Assembly (NCBI RefSeq): GCF_004087835.1
Contig: NZ_CP035119.1
Location: 2,953,362 to 3,017,361, forward strand
Source: Halorussus pelagicus
GTDB lineage: Archaea; Halobacteriota; Halobacteria; Halobacteriales; Haladaptataceae
Direction: 5' to 3'
Length of the DNA stretch: 64,000 bases
Under the pieces are notes generated by a model. That model saw only the letters and a program-made list of their open reading frames with translations. It was not told where the DNA came from and ran no database searches. The position numbers were made by a program, and so were the translations under genes. This document shows positions 16,239 through 24,980 of the stretch, in pieces (the first letter of the stretch is position 1; the number at the start of each line of letters is the position of its first letter).

Positions 16239-16282
16239 TCACCCGAACTCGTCCGGTTTCAGGAGCGACGCCAGTCCGACCA
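16239..16282. repeat. right 44-bp direct repeat of the halocin-like cassette
   Basis: Partner of 14769-14812 (two mismatches). It begins exactly at the stop codon of the minus-strand membrane protein gene and covers its last 14 codons. The two differences change Ala to Val and Glu to Lys in the left copy. Confidence 0.8.
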
Positions 16283-16778
16283 GTCCAAGGATAACCCCGA
16301 AAACCGCCGCGTCCGCGGCGGCCCAGAGCGAGTCCGCCAGAAACGCGTCGGCTGCGAAACCGAGGAGTCCGATTCCGAGGAGGAGACCGACCGCGCCGAC
16401 CGGTCGCGCTGGTCCCATCGGAAGCGACGGCCCGACGAGGTGAGCGAGCGCAAACGCGACCAGTGCGACGAACCCCGCGAATAACTCTCTGTTAAGAAAG
16501 GACTGGCCCTCCGGGCCGACGAGCGCCAGCACGCCGAGTGAGACGGCCCCCGCGAGCAGGACGGCGACGCCTTCCTGTCGGGTCGAGAGTCGGTTCGAGA
16601 CCCGCGAAAGGTGGAGGTAGCCGAACCAGACGACGACGAGAACGGCGACGCCAGCTACCTTCGCCAACACGTCGGGGTCCGTGAAGTCCTCGAACGAACG
16701 GAGGACCATGGCGAGGAAGATGAGACCGACAAGTGCGTACCCGTACGGACGAAGTCGGTCGAACGTGTTCGCTACCAT
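16239..16778 (-). CDS. six-helix membrane protein next to the halocin-like gene
   Basis: A 179-residue very hydrophobic protein with about six membrane segments (near 12-24, 38-53, 70-86, 96-114, 126-147 and 152-172) and short charged loops; the C-terminus is LKPDEFG. No transport or catalytic motif is recognised. It is convergent with the Cys-rich precursor gene, 108 bases apart, and its 3' end is copied on the far side of that gene. A bacteriocin immunity role is possible from position alone; it may equally be an unrelated conserved membrane protein that served as insertion site. Confidence 0.7.
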   Translation of the reverse strand: MVANTFDRLRPYGYALVGLIFLAMVLRSFEDFTDPDVLAKVAGVAVLVVVWFGYLHLSRVSNRLSTRQEGVAVLLAGAVSLGVLALVGPEGQSFLNRELFAGFVALVAFALAHLVGPSLPMGPARPVGAVGLLLGIGLLGFAADAFLADSLWAAADAAVFGVILGLVGLASLLKPDEFG

Positions 16779-16856
16779 ATTCTGCCTTTGTCTCTGCGAT
16801 AATAATACCTTTTTCTGTCGGGGATAAAACAGTGGGGCGAATTCGGTCTGACTTGC

Positions 16857-17636
16857 CTACAACTTCACGGCCATCATCACTTCGTCCACGTACTCGCCGT
16901 CGATTTTGTAGTGATCTTCGCGGACCGCCTCGGTCTCCCAGCCGTGTCCTTCGAGGAACTCGATGGCGTACTCGTTGGTCGAGGGCGCGCTCTGGTAGAG
17001 TTTTTCGTAGCCGTTCGAGGCCGCCCACGCCACGCCGCGTTCGAGCAGGTGGCTCCCGATGCCGAAGCCCTGATACTCGTCCAGCACGCCGACGGTCAAC
17101 TCCGCGGTGTGGGCCAGTTTGTCGAGTTCCGGCGCGTAGAGATGGACCCACCCGACCACGTCCTCGCCCGGCCTGACGCCAGTCGAACCGTCCGAGGCGC
17201 TCCGCCCCTCGCCGCCGACCGTGGCGACGAAGAACATCCGCGACTCGATTTCGTTGTGTCGCAACAGGGCCTCGTCGTGGTCTATCTCGTCGGCGACGCT
17301 CTCGGCGACGATGTAGCTTCCCTGCTCGGCGACTCGGCGAATCGCGCCGACGATGCCCGAGAGGTCCTCCTGTCGGGCGGGCCGGATGGTGAACGCCACG
17401 CCGTCCACGTCGTACTCCTCGGCCACGCCCTCCTCGAAGGAGGCCCGGAGTCTCCCCTCGCGCTCTTCCAGATAGCCGTCGCGCTTGAGGATGGCGACGT
17501 GGTGGCGGAATCCGCCGGGGTCAACGCCCAGCGCGTCGCGGGCCGCCTCGAAGTCCACTTCGCCGCGACTCTCGACGTACTCGTAGATTCGCTTGCGGTC
17601 CTCGTGTCCGAATTCGAGCGCTTCTGAGAACTTCAT
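16857..17636 (-). CDS. winged-helix plus GNAT acetyltransferase fusion
   Basis: A 259-residue two-domain protein starting at MKFSEALEFGHE; an in-frame Met at 17651 adds five residues. Residues 10-75 form a winged helix (RKRIYEYVESRGEVDFEAARDAL ... HHVAILKRDGYLEER in shortened form). Residues 82-255 are a GNAT domain with the acetyl-CoA loop YQGFGIGSHLLE and the C-terminal NGYEKLYQSAPSTN block. Such fusions occur widely in haloarchaea, usually called N-acetyltransferases with an HTH. The acceptor is unknown. It is the last gene of the fix operon direction, 28 bases after the preceding gene. Confidence 0.88.
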   Translation of the reverse strand: MKFSEALEFGHEDRKRIYEYVESRGEVDFEAARDALGVDPGGFRHHVAILKRDGYLEEREGRLRASFEEGVAEEYDVDGVAFTIRPARQEDLSGIVGAIRRVAEQGSYIVAESVADEIDHDEALLRHNEIESRMFFVATVGGEGRSASDGSTGVRPGEDVVGWVHLYAPELDKLAHTAELTVGVLDEYQGFGIGSHLLERGVAWAASNGYEKLYQSAPSTNEYAIEFLEGHGWETEAVREDHYKIDGEYVDEVMMAVKL

Positions 17637-17664
17637 GAACAATGGTAACACACCCCGCGACTCC

Positions 17665-18057
17665 TTAACTGTTTCTCGAACCCCACGCCACGCTCCGGTC
17701 GCGCTCGGGGATGGCCGTCAGGAGTCGCGCGCTCTCGACCACGTCGCGGGTCTTGATGACTAACTCAGCGACTTCGCGGACCGTGAACTCGGCGTCGATG
17801 GCGCGGCCGTGACACCGCGCGTAGAGTTCGAGCCAGTCGTTCAGTGCAGTCTCTAAGTCGGACATCTCCGCGCGGTCGAGGGGTGCGAACTCGCCGGTCC
17901 GGGTCTCGACGTAGACCGCGACCACCTCGCCGACGCCGTCTCGGAGGTAGGTCAGCGCGCGCTCCTCGGCGGGCGGGTTCGCTGGCGGGTCGAACTCTCG
18001 GCGGTCCTCGCGGGCGCGCGCCGCGAGGGCGTCGATTCGGTCGCGGTAGTCGCTCAT
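17665..18057 (-). CDS. small helical hypothetical in the fix operon
   Basis: A 130-residue acidic, mainly helical cytoplasmic protein; one Cys. Features are an Asp/Arg-rich start (SDYRDRIDALAARAREDRREF), EERALTYLRDGVGEVVAVYVETRTGEF and a terminal helix. It resembles a haloarchaeal family that commonly sits downstream of ETF-quinone oxidoreductase genes (DUF8055-like by recall). It follows fixC by 15 bases and is surely part of the operon; a role in electron-transfer assembly is only inferred from position. Confidence 0.75.
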   Translation of the reverse strand: MSDYRDRIDALAARAREDRREFDPPANPPAEERALTYLRDGVGEVVAVYVETRTGEFAPLDRAEMSDLETALNDWLELYARCHGRAIDAEFTVREVAELVIKTRDVVESARLLTAIPERDRSVAWGSRNS

Positions 18058-18072
18058 GCGCTCCTCACGGGG

Positions 18073-19764
18073 TTACCCTTGCTCGAACTCGACACCCTTG
18101 CCGCCCCGCGGGTGTTCCCAGTCGGTGTCGGCGACGACCGCACAGGTACCACACTCGACGCAGGGTTGGGTGTCGAGGCTGACGCGCTTCTGTTCGCTCC
18201 CGTTAGTCTTGACCGTCTCCTCGCGGTAGCATCCGCCGCCGAAGTCCTTCGCGCTGACCGGGCAGGCGGTGACGGCCGCGCCGCTGGCCGCCACGGAGTC
18301 GTCCAGCAGTTCGATGTGCGGGTTGCCAACGTCGGTGTCGTAGGTCAGGTCGCCGATTCTGGTGGCGAGGTCCTTCGGTTCGAAGTCGGCCTCGCCCGCG
18401 ACGCGCTCGCCCAACTCCTCGGCGATGACGGTCGGCAGGGTGACGTAGGGCGTCTGCGTGTCGGGCACGATTTGGGAAAGATACGGTGACGAGTAGAGGT
18501 CTTCGAGGCGGTCGCCCAGCAGGCGCACGCCGAGTCGGCCGACTGGCGAGGTGAGAAGCGAGTCGGTCGCGTTCGCCACCGGTTCGCGTTCGCCGAGCGC
18601 GCTGGCGACCCGATACCCTTTCGGCCGGAGTTTACCCATGACGCCCTCCTCGCGGAGTTTTCGCTCGTAAAGGTCGCCCGCCTGCTCGGGCTTGCCGCGC
18701 AATTTCGCCTCGGCGAACGCCTCGCCAGCGAGCGCCCCGGCCGAGACGGCGTGGTTCATCCCCTTGATGATGGGACCTTGGGCCTGCATCTGGCCCGCGG
18801 CGTCGCCCACCGCGAGCAGTCGCCCCTCGTGAGGCGAGGGGTTCGCGGCCTTCTTCGAGTCTGGCACCAGTTTGGCGCTGTACTCCACTTCGTCGTAGTG
18901 GCCCTCCAACCAGTCCGCCAGCAGGGGATGAGTCAACAGGTTGTCGAGCAGTTGGTGGGGTTCGGCCTCCTGTTCCACGATGCTGTCGAGGTGGAACACC
19001 GAGCCAATCGACAGCGAGTCCTCGTTGGTGTAGACGAACCCGCCGCCACGAACGCCCTCGAACAGGTCGCCCGAGAAGAGGTGGGCCTCACCTTCGTCGT
19101 CGCCGACCCCGAACCGCTCGGCGATGATTTCGGAGGGCACGTCCACGACGGCCTTGACGCCTTGGAACCACTCGTCGGGGTCGTCCCAGTCCATCAGGCC
19201 CGCGTCGCGGGCCAACTCGGAGTTTACTCCGTCCGCCGCGATTACGAGGTCGGCCCAAATCGGGTCGAGTTCGTCGCAGGTCACGCCGACGATTTCTCCG
19301 CCGTCACGCAGGAGTCCGTTCACCCGAACGTCGGTCAGCAGGCCGCCGCCGGTCTCGCTGGCCAACTCGTGAACTCGGTCGGCCATCCACGAGTCCATCT
19401 CCCGGCGAAGCACGGCGTCGGACCACTCGGTGTCGTGTTCGTGCAGGTCGGTGATGTCGAAGGTCTCGACCTGCTCGCCCGCGACGTTGTGGAGGTAGTA
19501 GTCGGTGACGGGTCGTTCCGTGGCCTCCTCGCGGAAGTCCGGAAAGAGCGCGTCCACCGTGTAGGGCGCGGACTCCTCGGCGTAGACGAGACCGCCCGTC
19601 ACGTTCTTCGACCCGGCTTCGACCCCGCGTTCGAGGACAAGGGTCTCCACGCCGTTTCGCGCCAGTACCGCGGCCGCCGCGGCCCCGCCGGGTCCCGCCC
19701 CGACCACGACCGCCTCGTAGTGTTCGTGTTCGTCGGTCATCGTTCGTCCGGTTTCGTCAGTCAT
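18073..19764 (-). CDS. fixC: FixC-FixX fusion, ETF-quinone oxidoreductase
   Basis: A 563-residue flavoprotein. The FAD-binding Rossmann motif VVGAGPGGAAAAA is at about 20-32; GDAAGQMQAQGPIIKGMNHAV near 320-340 is the second FAD block (DAAG) of FixC. The last 80 residues hold a FixX-type ferredoxin with Cys in ACPVS, GGCYRE and PCVECGTC, so FixC and FixX are fused. The protein passes electrons from the ETF (FixAB) to membrane quinone. Start may be 19764, overlapping fixB by eight bases, or the Met at 19740. Part of the fixA-fixB-fixCX operon. Confidence 0.92.
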   Translation of the reverse strand: MTDETGRTMTDEHEHYEAVVVGAGPGGAAAAAVLARNGVETLVLERGVEAGSKNVTGGLVYAEESAPYTVDALFPDFREEATERPVTDYYLHNVAGEQVETFDITDLHEHDTEWSDAVLRREMDSWMADRVHELASETGGGLLTDVRVNGLLRDGGEIVGVTCDELDPIWADLVIAADGVNSELARDAGLMDWDDPDEWFQGVKAVVDVPSEIIAERFGVGDDEGEAHLFSGDLFEGVRGGGFVYTNEDSLSIGSVFHLDSIVEQEAEPHQLLDNLLTHPLLADWLEGHYDEVEYSAKLVPDSKKAANPSPHEGRLLAVGDAAGQMQAQGPIIKGMNHAVSAGALAGEAFAEAKLRGKPEQAGDLYERKLREEGVMGKLRPKGYRVASALGEREPVANATDSLLTSPVGRLGVRLLGDRLEDLYSSPYLSQIVPDTQTPYVTLPTVIAEELGERVAGEADFEPKDLATRIGDLTYDTDVGNPHIELLDDSVAASGAAVTACPVSAKDFGGGCYREETVKTNGSEQKRVSLDTQPCVECGTCAVVADTDWEHPRGGKGVEFEQG

Positions 19765-21247
19765 CGCTGGCCTCCGCTTTCCCCGTCAGTTCGCCCGCCT
19801 CGATGGAGTCGGTGAGGCGGGGAAGCACCTCGAAGAGGTCGCCCTCCACGAAGTAGTCGCTGAAGTCCCGAATCCGGGCGTCTGAATCGGTGTTGACCGC
19901 GACGATGGTGTCGGACTCGTCCATCCCGACCTTGTGCTGGACCGCGCCGGAGATTCCGGCCGCGACGTAGAGCGTGGGTGCGACCTCTTGGCCGGTCTCG
20001 CCGATTTGGCGCTCCTCGGCGACGTAGTCGGCGACGTGGCCGTCCACGTCGTAGGAGGCCGTAACGACGCCCCGCGAGAGTCCGAGCGCGGCGTCCTCGA
20101 AGGCGTCCACGAGGTCGAGACCCAACTCGATGCCCCGCGTCGGGTCGTCGCCGATGCCCCGACCGAGCGCGACGACGACTTCGTGACCCGTGAGGTCCAC
20201 GCCCTCGTCCAGTCGGTCGAAGTCGGTCACGTCCACCCGGAACCAGTCGTCCGAGAGGTCAAGGTCGTGTTCGACCACCTCACCCTCGCGCTCGTAGTCG
20301 GGGTCGATGGGTTCGAAGCTCCCCGGTATCACCGAACAGCCCTGCGGATGGAACTCCCGGCTGGGGTTGTCGAGACAGAGAATCGTGGAATACTCGAACC
20401 CCGAGAAATCCGGGCGCTTCATGTGCAGAACGCGCTCGAACTCTACTTTCTCGCCGGGTTCGCCGGTCTTGACGGGATTCGAAATAAGCTCCTCCTCGAT
20501 GAACAGTCCCGAGCAGTCCGACGCGAGGCCGGAGTCGAGTTCGGCCTGCACCTGCGCCGAGAGGTCCCGGCCGTTGTTCGTCGCCGGGAAGAGGAAGTAG
20601 CGGGGCTTGTCGTAGTCGCGCCACTCGGCAGTGGGGTCGCTTCCGGGGTTGCCCGTCTCCCAGTTGGGCGGGTCGGCCCCGCCCCGCGCCATGTCCGCGA
20701 CGATTTCGGTGTAGGGCTTGTGGCGGAAGCGTTCGAGTCGGTCGTCCTCGTGGTAGATTGCCACGTCCGCGCCGCGCGCCACTACCTCGTCGGTAAGTCC
20801 CGTCGTCGCGTCCGCGTCGCCGACGAGGACGCCGACGACGCGCTCCGATTCGTACTCGTCGTTGTACTCGTCCATCAGTTCGCGGGCCTTCCCGAGCATC
20901 TCCGTGGACACGTCGAGCAGTTCGCCGCCTTGAGTCTCGCAGTAGACCCACATGTCGCGGTACTCCCCGCCCTTGAGCGCGCGGACGTGCTTCTTGTCGC
21001 GGGTTCGGGTCTGGACCTCGTAACTGATTTCCTCGTCGTCGGCCGCGGGCGCGGTCTCGTCGCTCAACTCGTCGATGCGCCGCCGAATCGCCTCGCTGGC
21101 GGTCTTGCGGTCCTTGCCCGCCTGCTCGGCCGCGAGTACCGCGTCGAGTTTTGCGGGGTCGTCGGCCGCCGCGAGTTTCTGTTTCAGTTCCGCGACCGTG
21201 TATTCGCTCGGGTTCAGGTCCACGTCGTTGTCGTCGGCCACGCTCAC
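19757..21247 (-). CDS. fixB: electron transfer flavoprotein alpha subunit
   Basis: A 496-residue protein beginning at GTG that overlaps the fixA stop. Residues 1-75 are a haloarchaeal extension of charged helices (YTVAELKQKLAAADDPAKL) not present in bacterial FixB. The ETF-alpha core follows, with GLTDEVVARGADVAIYHED early and the FAD site GRGIGDDP near 370, then QIGETGQEVAPTLYVAAGISGAV in shortened form (QIGETGQEVAP, GISGAVQHKVGM) near 428-455. With FixA it forms the ETF heterodimer that feeds FixC. Normal extended length for this group. Confidence 0.93.
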   Translation of the reverse strand: MSVADDNDVDLNPSEYTVAELKQKLAAADDPAKLDAVLAAEQAGKDRKTASEAIRRRIDELSDETAPAADDEEISYEVQTRTRDKKHVRALKGGEYRDMWVYCETQGGELLDVSTEMLGKARELMDEYNDEYESERVVGVLVGDADATTGLTDEVVARGADVAIYHEDDRLERFRHKPYTEIVADMARGGADPPNWETGNPGSDPTAEWRDYDKPRYFLFPATNNGRDLSAQVQAELDSGLASDCSGLFIEEELISNPVKTGEPGEKVEFERVLHMKRPDFSGFEYSTILCLDNPSREFHPQGCSVIPGSFEPIDPDYEREGEVVEHDLDLSDDWFRVDVTDFDRLDEGVDLTGHEVVVALGRGIGDDPTRGIELGLDLVDAFEDAALGLSRGVVTASYDVDGHVADYVAEERQIGETGQEVAPTLYVAAGISGAVQHKVGMDESDTIVAVNTDSDARIRDFSDYFVEGDLFEVLPRLTDSIEAGELTGKAEASDD

Positions 21248-22113
21248 TCACCCCCCGCGAGGGGTCGCATCTCGTCTATCAGTTGCTCCATCTCTTCCTC
21301 GTCGTCGGGAGCCACCGTCGTCGCCTCGCGCTCGGAGGGTGCCTTCGGAATCGGGTCCACGCCCGAGACGATGGTCGGCGACCCGTCGAGACCGATGAAG
21401 TCGGGGTCCAAATCGAGGTCCTCGGCGCTCCACGTCGTGAGATGCTCGTCGTACTCCTCGACGCGCTCCTCGGTCTCGGCTTTGAGTCGCTTGTGCCGGA
21501 GTCGGTGTTCGGCCCGCCGGTAGGAGGGTTCGAAATCCGGGTCGGTCACGACGAACGCGGGCAGGGGTGCCTCGACGGTCTCTATCTCGTTGGCGTCGCC
21601 CTCCACGAGTCGCTTGGCGCGGAGCGTCTCCTCCTCGTCGTCCACGGTCAGCGAGATGACGTGGGTCACTATCGGCCGGTCGAGACACCAACTGGTCTGC
21701 GGGCCGGTCTGGCCTGTCTCGCCGTCTGCGGTCTTGAACCCCGCGAACACGAGGTCCGGTTCGCCCGACTGCCCATCACGCTCGGCTATCTTCTCGACGC
21801 CGCCCGAGAGCGTAATCGCGGTGGACCACGTATCGGCCGCGGCCATCTCGCGGTCCGAGAGGAGATAGAGGTCGTCGGCGTAGACGCTCATGGCCTCCTC
21901 CAGTACGCTCTCGTAGCCCGGCGGTCCCATGCTCATCACGCTGACTTGCCCGCCCTGCTTGACTTTGGTCTGAAGGGCGGCCTCCAGCGCGAACTCGTCG
22001 TTAGGGTTCATCACCGTGGGGGTCGCCCCGCGTTCGAGGTGGCCGTCCTCGTCGAACGACACCTGCCCCTCTCGGAAGTCGGGGACGCCCTTCGTGAGCA
22101 CTACCGAGTGCAT
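21244..22113 (-). CDS. fixA: electron transfer flavoprotein beta subunit
   Basis: A 289-residue protein starting at MHSVVLTKGVPDF; an upstream in-frame Met adds 15 atypical residues. ETF-beta hallmarks are MNPNDEFALEAAL near 35-47, VSVMSMGPPGYESVLEEAM, YLLSDREMAAADTWSTA near 95 and LVFAGFKTADGETGQTGPQ near 137, which form the AMP/FAD and recognition-loop region. The GTG start of fixB overlaps its stop. It heads the operon; the 220-base gap upstream holds AATAAACAT-like promoter sequence and no gene. Confidence 0.93.
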   Translation of the reverse strand: MHSVVLTKGVPDFREGQVSFDEDGHLERGATPTVMNPNDEFALEAALQTKVKQGGQVSVMSMGPPGYESVLEEAMSVYADDLYLLSDREMAAADTWSTAITLSGGVEKIAERDGQSGEPDLVFAGFKTADGETGQTGPQTSWCLDRPIVTHVISLTVDDEEETLRAKRLVEGDANEIETVEAPLPAFVVTDPDFEPSYRRAEHRLRHKRLKAETEERVEEYDEHLTTWSAEDLDLDPDFIGLDGSPTIVSGVDPIPKAPSEREATTVAPDDEEEMEQLIDEMRPLAGGE

Positions 22114-22332
22114 CGACACCACCTGATACGATTGTGTCTCTCTCCCATACGCCCTCAAAGTATCATCGTCAATGTTTATTACAGTAACCCCGAAATCGCG
22201 CTCTCAGGTTCGCGCTATCGACTCCAAAAGTGGGCGAAAAGCCGTCGAAACGACCGTAAGCCGCCGAAACTGCCGAATTACCCGGAGAACCGCTATCGAG
22301 TCGGCGCTCTCTGGAACATCGGCGGCGAAAAA

Positions 22333-23448
22333 CTACTCGTCGGTCGGACGCTCGCTCTCGGGGACCTCGGTGTCGGCGTCGAATTTGAAGATATCTCCGG
22401 CGTCGGCGGTCGTCTCGGAGTCGCTATTCTCGCCGGAATCGCTCTCCGACCGGAAATCGTTGCTCTCGCCGGACTGCGTTTCCGAGTCCTCCGCGTCGGC
22501 GCGTTCCGCGCCGACGCTCGCGGCGGTACTGCCGTCCTCGCCCGCGCTCACGGCGTCGCCGTGGAATCGCTTGCGACCGCCGTCGCCGTCGGCGGCTATC
22601 TGCTCGTGGGTTCCGGCTTTCACCATCGACATCTCGCCGCTCGCGCGCATCGTTCCGTCCACGATTGCGCCCTCGTGGAAGTGGAGGTCCTCGCAGGAAA
22701 CGTCGCCCCGAACCTCCACATCGTCGGCGAGTTCGACCGTCCCGTTCCGAGTCGTCACGTCGCCGTGGATGACCGTCCCGCCGCCGACCGAGATGTCGCC
22801 GCGAGCGCGCAGGCTGCCGAACACGTCGTTTCGCTGGCCCACCTCGATGGACTCGGCGCGGATGTTGCCGTGGAGTCGGCAGTCGTCGCCGATGGCCGCG
22901 GGCGTCGAGACGCGCCACGAGTCGTCGGAGACGTGGCCGTTCCGCGGGACGACCACGGGGTCGGCCTCGACCTCTTCGTTTTCGAGTAGTTCGGAGACGA
23001 CTTCCTCTGCGGCCTCCTCCTCGCCGATGCGAAGCAGTTGCTGGAGGTAGACGAAGACGAAGACGATTGTCGGCATCGGATTCCGGATAACTATCCACCC
23101 GTTCGCCTCGAACCCCTCTTCGATGTCCACGTCGTCGCCGATGTCGAGGTCGCCACTGACCATCAGGCGACCACCGACGTGGACGCGCTCGCCGAGGTAG
23201 GCGTCCCGGCCGACCAATACGTTGTCGGCCACGTCTGACCACATGTCGAGGCGGAGGTCGGCCTCGGCCTCGATGTGGCCGCCAAACCGGACGCGCTCTC
23301 CGGCGATGACGTTGTGACCTCGGACGCCGAACTCGACCGTACTCTGCCCGCCGACGATAACGTCGCCGTCGGTCACGAGGTCGTGTTCCTCGACGGTCGT
23401 TCCGTCGGGAATCGCAAGCTCGTCCAAGGGGTCCGAACCAAGCGACAC
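22333..23448 (-). CDS. bactofilin-like polymer-forming protein
   Basis: A 371-residue protein starting at GTG. Residues about 25-280 consist of repeating hexapeptide-like strands with Gly-Asp turns (DGDVIVGGQSTVEFGVRG, VGGRLMVSGDLDIGDDVD, GDVTTRNGTVELADDVEV), which fits a right-handed beta-solenoid of the bactofilin/polymer-forming cytoskeletal group. A hydrophobic segment (PMPTIVFVFVYLQQLL, about 126-141) interrupts the solenoid. The last 80 residues are a low-complexity Ser/Glu/Asp tail. Expected to polymerise at the membrane or envelope; partner unknown. Confidence 0.8.
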   Translation of the reverse strand: MSLGSDPLDELAIPDGTTVEEHDLVTDGDVIVGGQSTVEFGVRGHNVIAGERVRFGGHIEAEADLRLDMWSDVADNVLVGRDAYLGERVHVGGRLMVSGDLDIGDDVDIEEGFEANGWIVIRNPMPTIVFVFVYLQQLLRIGEEEAAEEVVSELLENEEVEADPVVVPRNGHVSDDSWRVSTPAAIGDDCRLHGNIRAESIEVGQRNDVFGSLRARGDISVGGGTVIHGDVTTRNGTVELADDVEVRGDVSCEDLHFHEGAIVDGTMRASGEMSMVKAGTHEQIAADGDGGRKRFHGDAVSAGEDGSTAASVGAERADAEDSETQSGESNDFRSESDSGENSDSETTADAGDIFKFDADTEVPESERPTDE

Positions 23449-23531
23449 ACCGGTTGGTTCTGGTCGAACCCTAATAAACTTCAGTCAGACACCTGCCGGA
23501 AATCGAACACTCGCCGTCGAAATTCGGAGGG

Positions 23532-23541
23532 GTTTTTAAAT
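23532..23541 (+). promoter_or_regulatory. TATA box of a leaderless gene
   Basis: TTTTTAAATA centred about 26 bases before ATG 23563 places transcription start at or next to the start codon, so the mRNA is probably leaderless. Confidence 0.6.
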
Positions 23542-23562
23542 AGCGCCCTCAAATGCGGGGGT

Positions 23563-23760
23563 ATGACGACGCTCGCGTTCGACGAGGACGGTGTGGACGT
23601 GGTGTACGAGGGGACCGAGTTCCGCCTCTCGAAGGACCTCATCGAGGGAGCGACAGGCAAGTCCTACTTCGACGTGACCGACCACGAGGTGCTTCGAATC
23701 GTGGAGAAGAACCCGAACCTCGACGGTGACGCCCGCCAAATCAAGGACATCATCGGGTAG
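23563..23760 (+). CDS. small conserved haloarchaeal protein (DUF5800-like)
   Basis: A 65-residue protein starting at ATG 23563, chosen by the TATA box spacing over a longer frame. Sequence begins MTTLAFDEDGVDVVYEG and ends DARQIKDIIG; two strands then a helical half (FRLSKDLIEGATGKSYFDVTD). It is a short, conserved haloarchaeal family of unknown role. It lacks Cys and membrane segments. It is followed by another tiny gene in the same direction. Confidence 0.8.
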   Translation: MTTLAFDEDGVDVVYEGTEFRLSKDLIEGATGKSYFDVTDHEVLRIVEKNPNLDGDARQIKDIIG

Positions 23761-23831
23761 ACGAGGAGGGCCGAGCGGTCCTCCGGCCGGTTTCAGGTAG
23801 GGTTAAGGGCCGCTGGCCCGACGAGTCGAAC

Positions 23832-23969
23832 ATGAACCTGCCCGCCGACTTCGAACACCCCTCGTGGCTGACCGCGTTCGGAACGCTTGCCGGTTACGGC
23901 GCGATTCTGCTGGCGATGTTCGTCGTGCTGTTTCTCCTGCCCTACGCGGCGTTTCTCGCTCTCGGCTAA
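23832..23969 (+). CDS. 45-residue single-pass membrane peptide
   Basis: ATG 23832 opens a 45-codon frame ending TAA 23967-23969. The product has a short polar start (MNLPADFEHPSWLTAFG) and one long hydrophobic helix that runs to the C-terminus (LLAMFVVLFLLPYAAFLALG). Haloarchaeal codon use is normal. It resembles small membrane proteins that haloarchaea encode between larger genes; function unknown. Confidence 0.65.
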   Translation: MNLPADFEHPSWLTAFGTLAGYGAILLAMFVVLFLLPYAAFLALG

Positions 23970-24033
23970 GGCTATCGGCTCGCCGATAGTTCCGAATAGC
24001 TAAGCCTGCCGCGGTCGGTTCTCAGCCGGGGGA

Positions 24034-24888
24034 ATGGGAATGACCGTCACGAATCCGTGGGCGACCAGAACCACGACCGACCACGACGAGATACGCGAGT
24101 GGATCGAGGCGCGCGACGCCGACCCTGCACACGTACAGCAGACCGGCGAGGGCGACGACCTCGGGGTCCTGCGCATCGACTTCCCGGACGACGGCCCGGA
24201 CCGAAATCTCGAACCAGTCCCGTGGGACCGGTTTTTCGGGAAGTTCGAGGAGGCCGACCTCGCGTTTCGCTACCAGAACGAGAAGAAGAACGGCGAGGAG
24301 AGCTACTTCCATCGGTTCGTGAACCGCGAGGCGACCGGCGTGGCCGACGTGCCCGACGCGGCGGTGTCGGTCGTCGCCGTGGAGTCGGTGCCGGTCGCCG
24401 GAGATGAGTCGAAGACCGACCGCGACGCGGCCGAGGAAGCCGACCGCGAAGCGGACGACGAGACGAATCCGGAGACCGACCCTGCTCGCGGTCCGACCGC
24501 CGAGGGCGTCCCCGACGAGGTGCTGGGCAACCGCCGCCCGCGAGTACCGAGACTCACCGCGGGGCTGGTCGTAGACGAGATTCACGAGAACGCGCGGGGG
24601 TACGACCACTGGAACAAGAACGGCGAGTACGTCGTCCTCCGCAACGAGAGCGACGATCCGCTGGACCTGACTGGCTGGACCGTCGAAAACTCCGACGGGA
24701 CGACCTACGAGTTCCCCGAGGAGTTCGTCCTCGCTCCGAACCGGTCGGTGACGATTCACTCCGGGTCGGGCGAGGACGCCGACGACAACCTCTACTGGGG
24801 GTCGGCGCGCGCGCTCTGGAAGAACACCGGAGACGTGGTGACCGTCCGCGACGAGACCGACCGCCGCGTGATTCGGGTGTCGTACTGA
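24034..24888 (+). CDS. lamin-tail-domain protein
   Basis: A 284-residue acidic protein with no signal peptide. The C-terminal 110 residues form a lamin tail domain: VVDEIHENARG, YVVLRNESDDPLDLTGWTV, an EFPEEFVLAPNRSVTIHSG block and LYWGSARALWKNTGDVVTV. The N-terminal 100 residues (WEARDADPAHV-like helix, then FGKFEEADLAFRYQNEKKN) are typical of haloarchaeal proteins with this tail, and a charged Asp/Glu linker joins them. Lamin tail domains in prokaryotes are beta-sandwich modules often joined to nucleases or extracellular domains; no nuclease motif is seen here. Start could also be Met at 24040. Confidence 0.82.
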   Translation: MGMTVTNPWATRTTTDHDEIREWIEARDADPAHVQQTGEGDDLGVLRIDFPDDGPDRNLEPVPWDRFFGKFEEADLAFRYQNEKKNGEESYFHRFVNREATGVADVPDAAVSVVAVESVPVAGDESKTDRDAAEEADREADDETNPETDPARGPTAEGVPDEVLGNRRPRVPRLTAGLVVDEIHENARGYDHWNKNGEYVVLRNESDDPLDLTGWTVENSDGTTYEFPEEFVLAPNRSVTIHSGSGEDADDNLYWGSARALWKNTGDVVTVRDETDRRVIRVSY

Positions 24889-24980
24889 CGACGCGTCGCC
24901 CGACCGACGGCCGGTCGGCTACTCGCTTCGAGGAGAGAGAAAAATACGACGAGAAGGCCCTTCTCAGCAGACGTGTCGCG

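Noticed and set aside
23490..23530. tRNA-like segment GAGTGTTCGATTTCC (minus strand) before the DUF5800 gene
   Set aside because: Stem pairing fails and no D- or anticodon arm is present; probably chance in the intergenic DNA.
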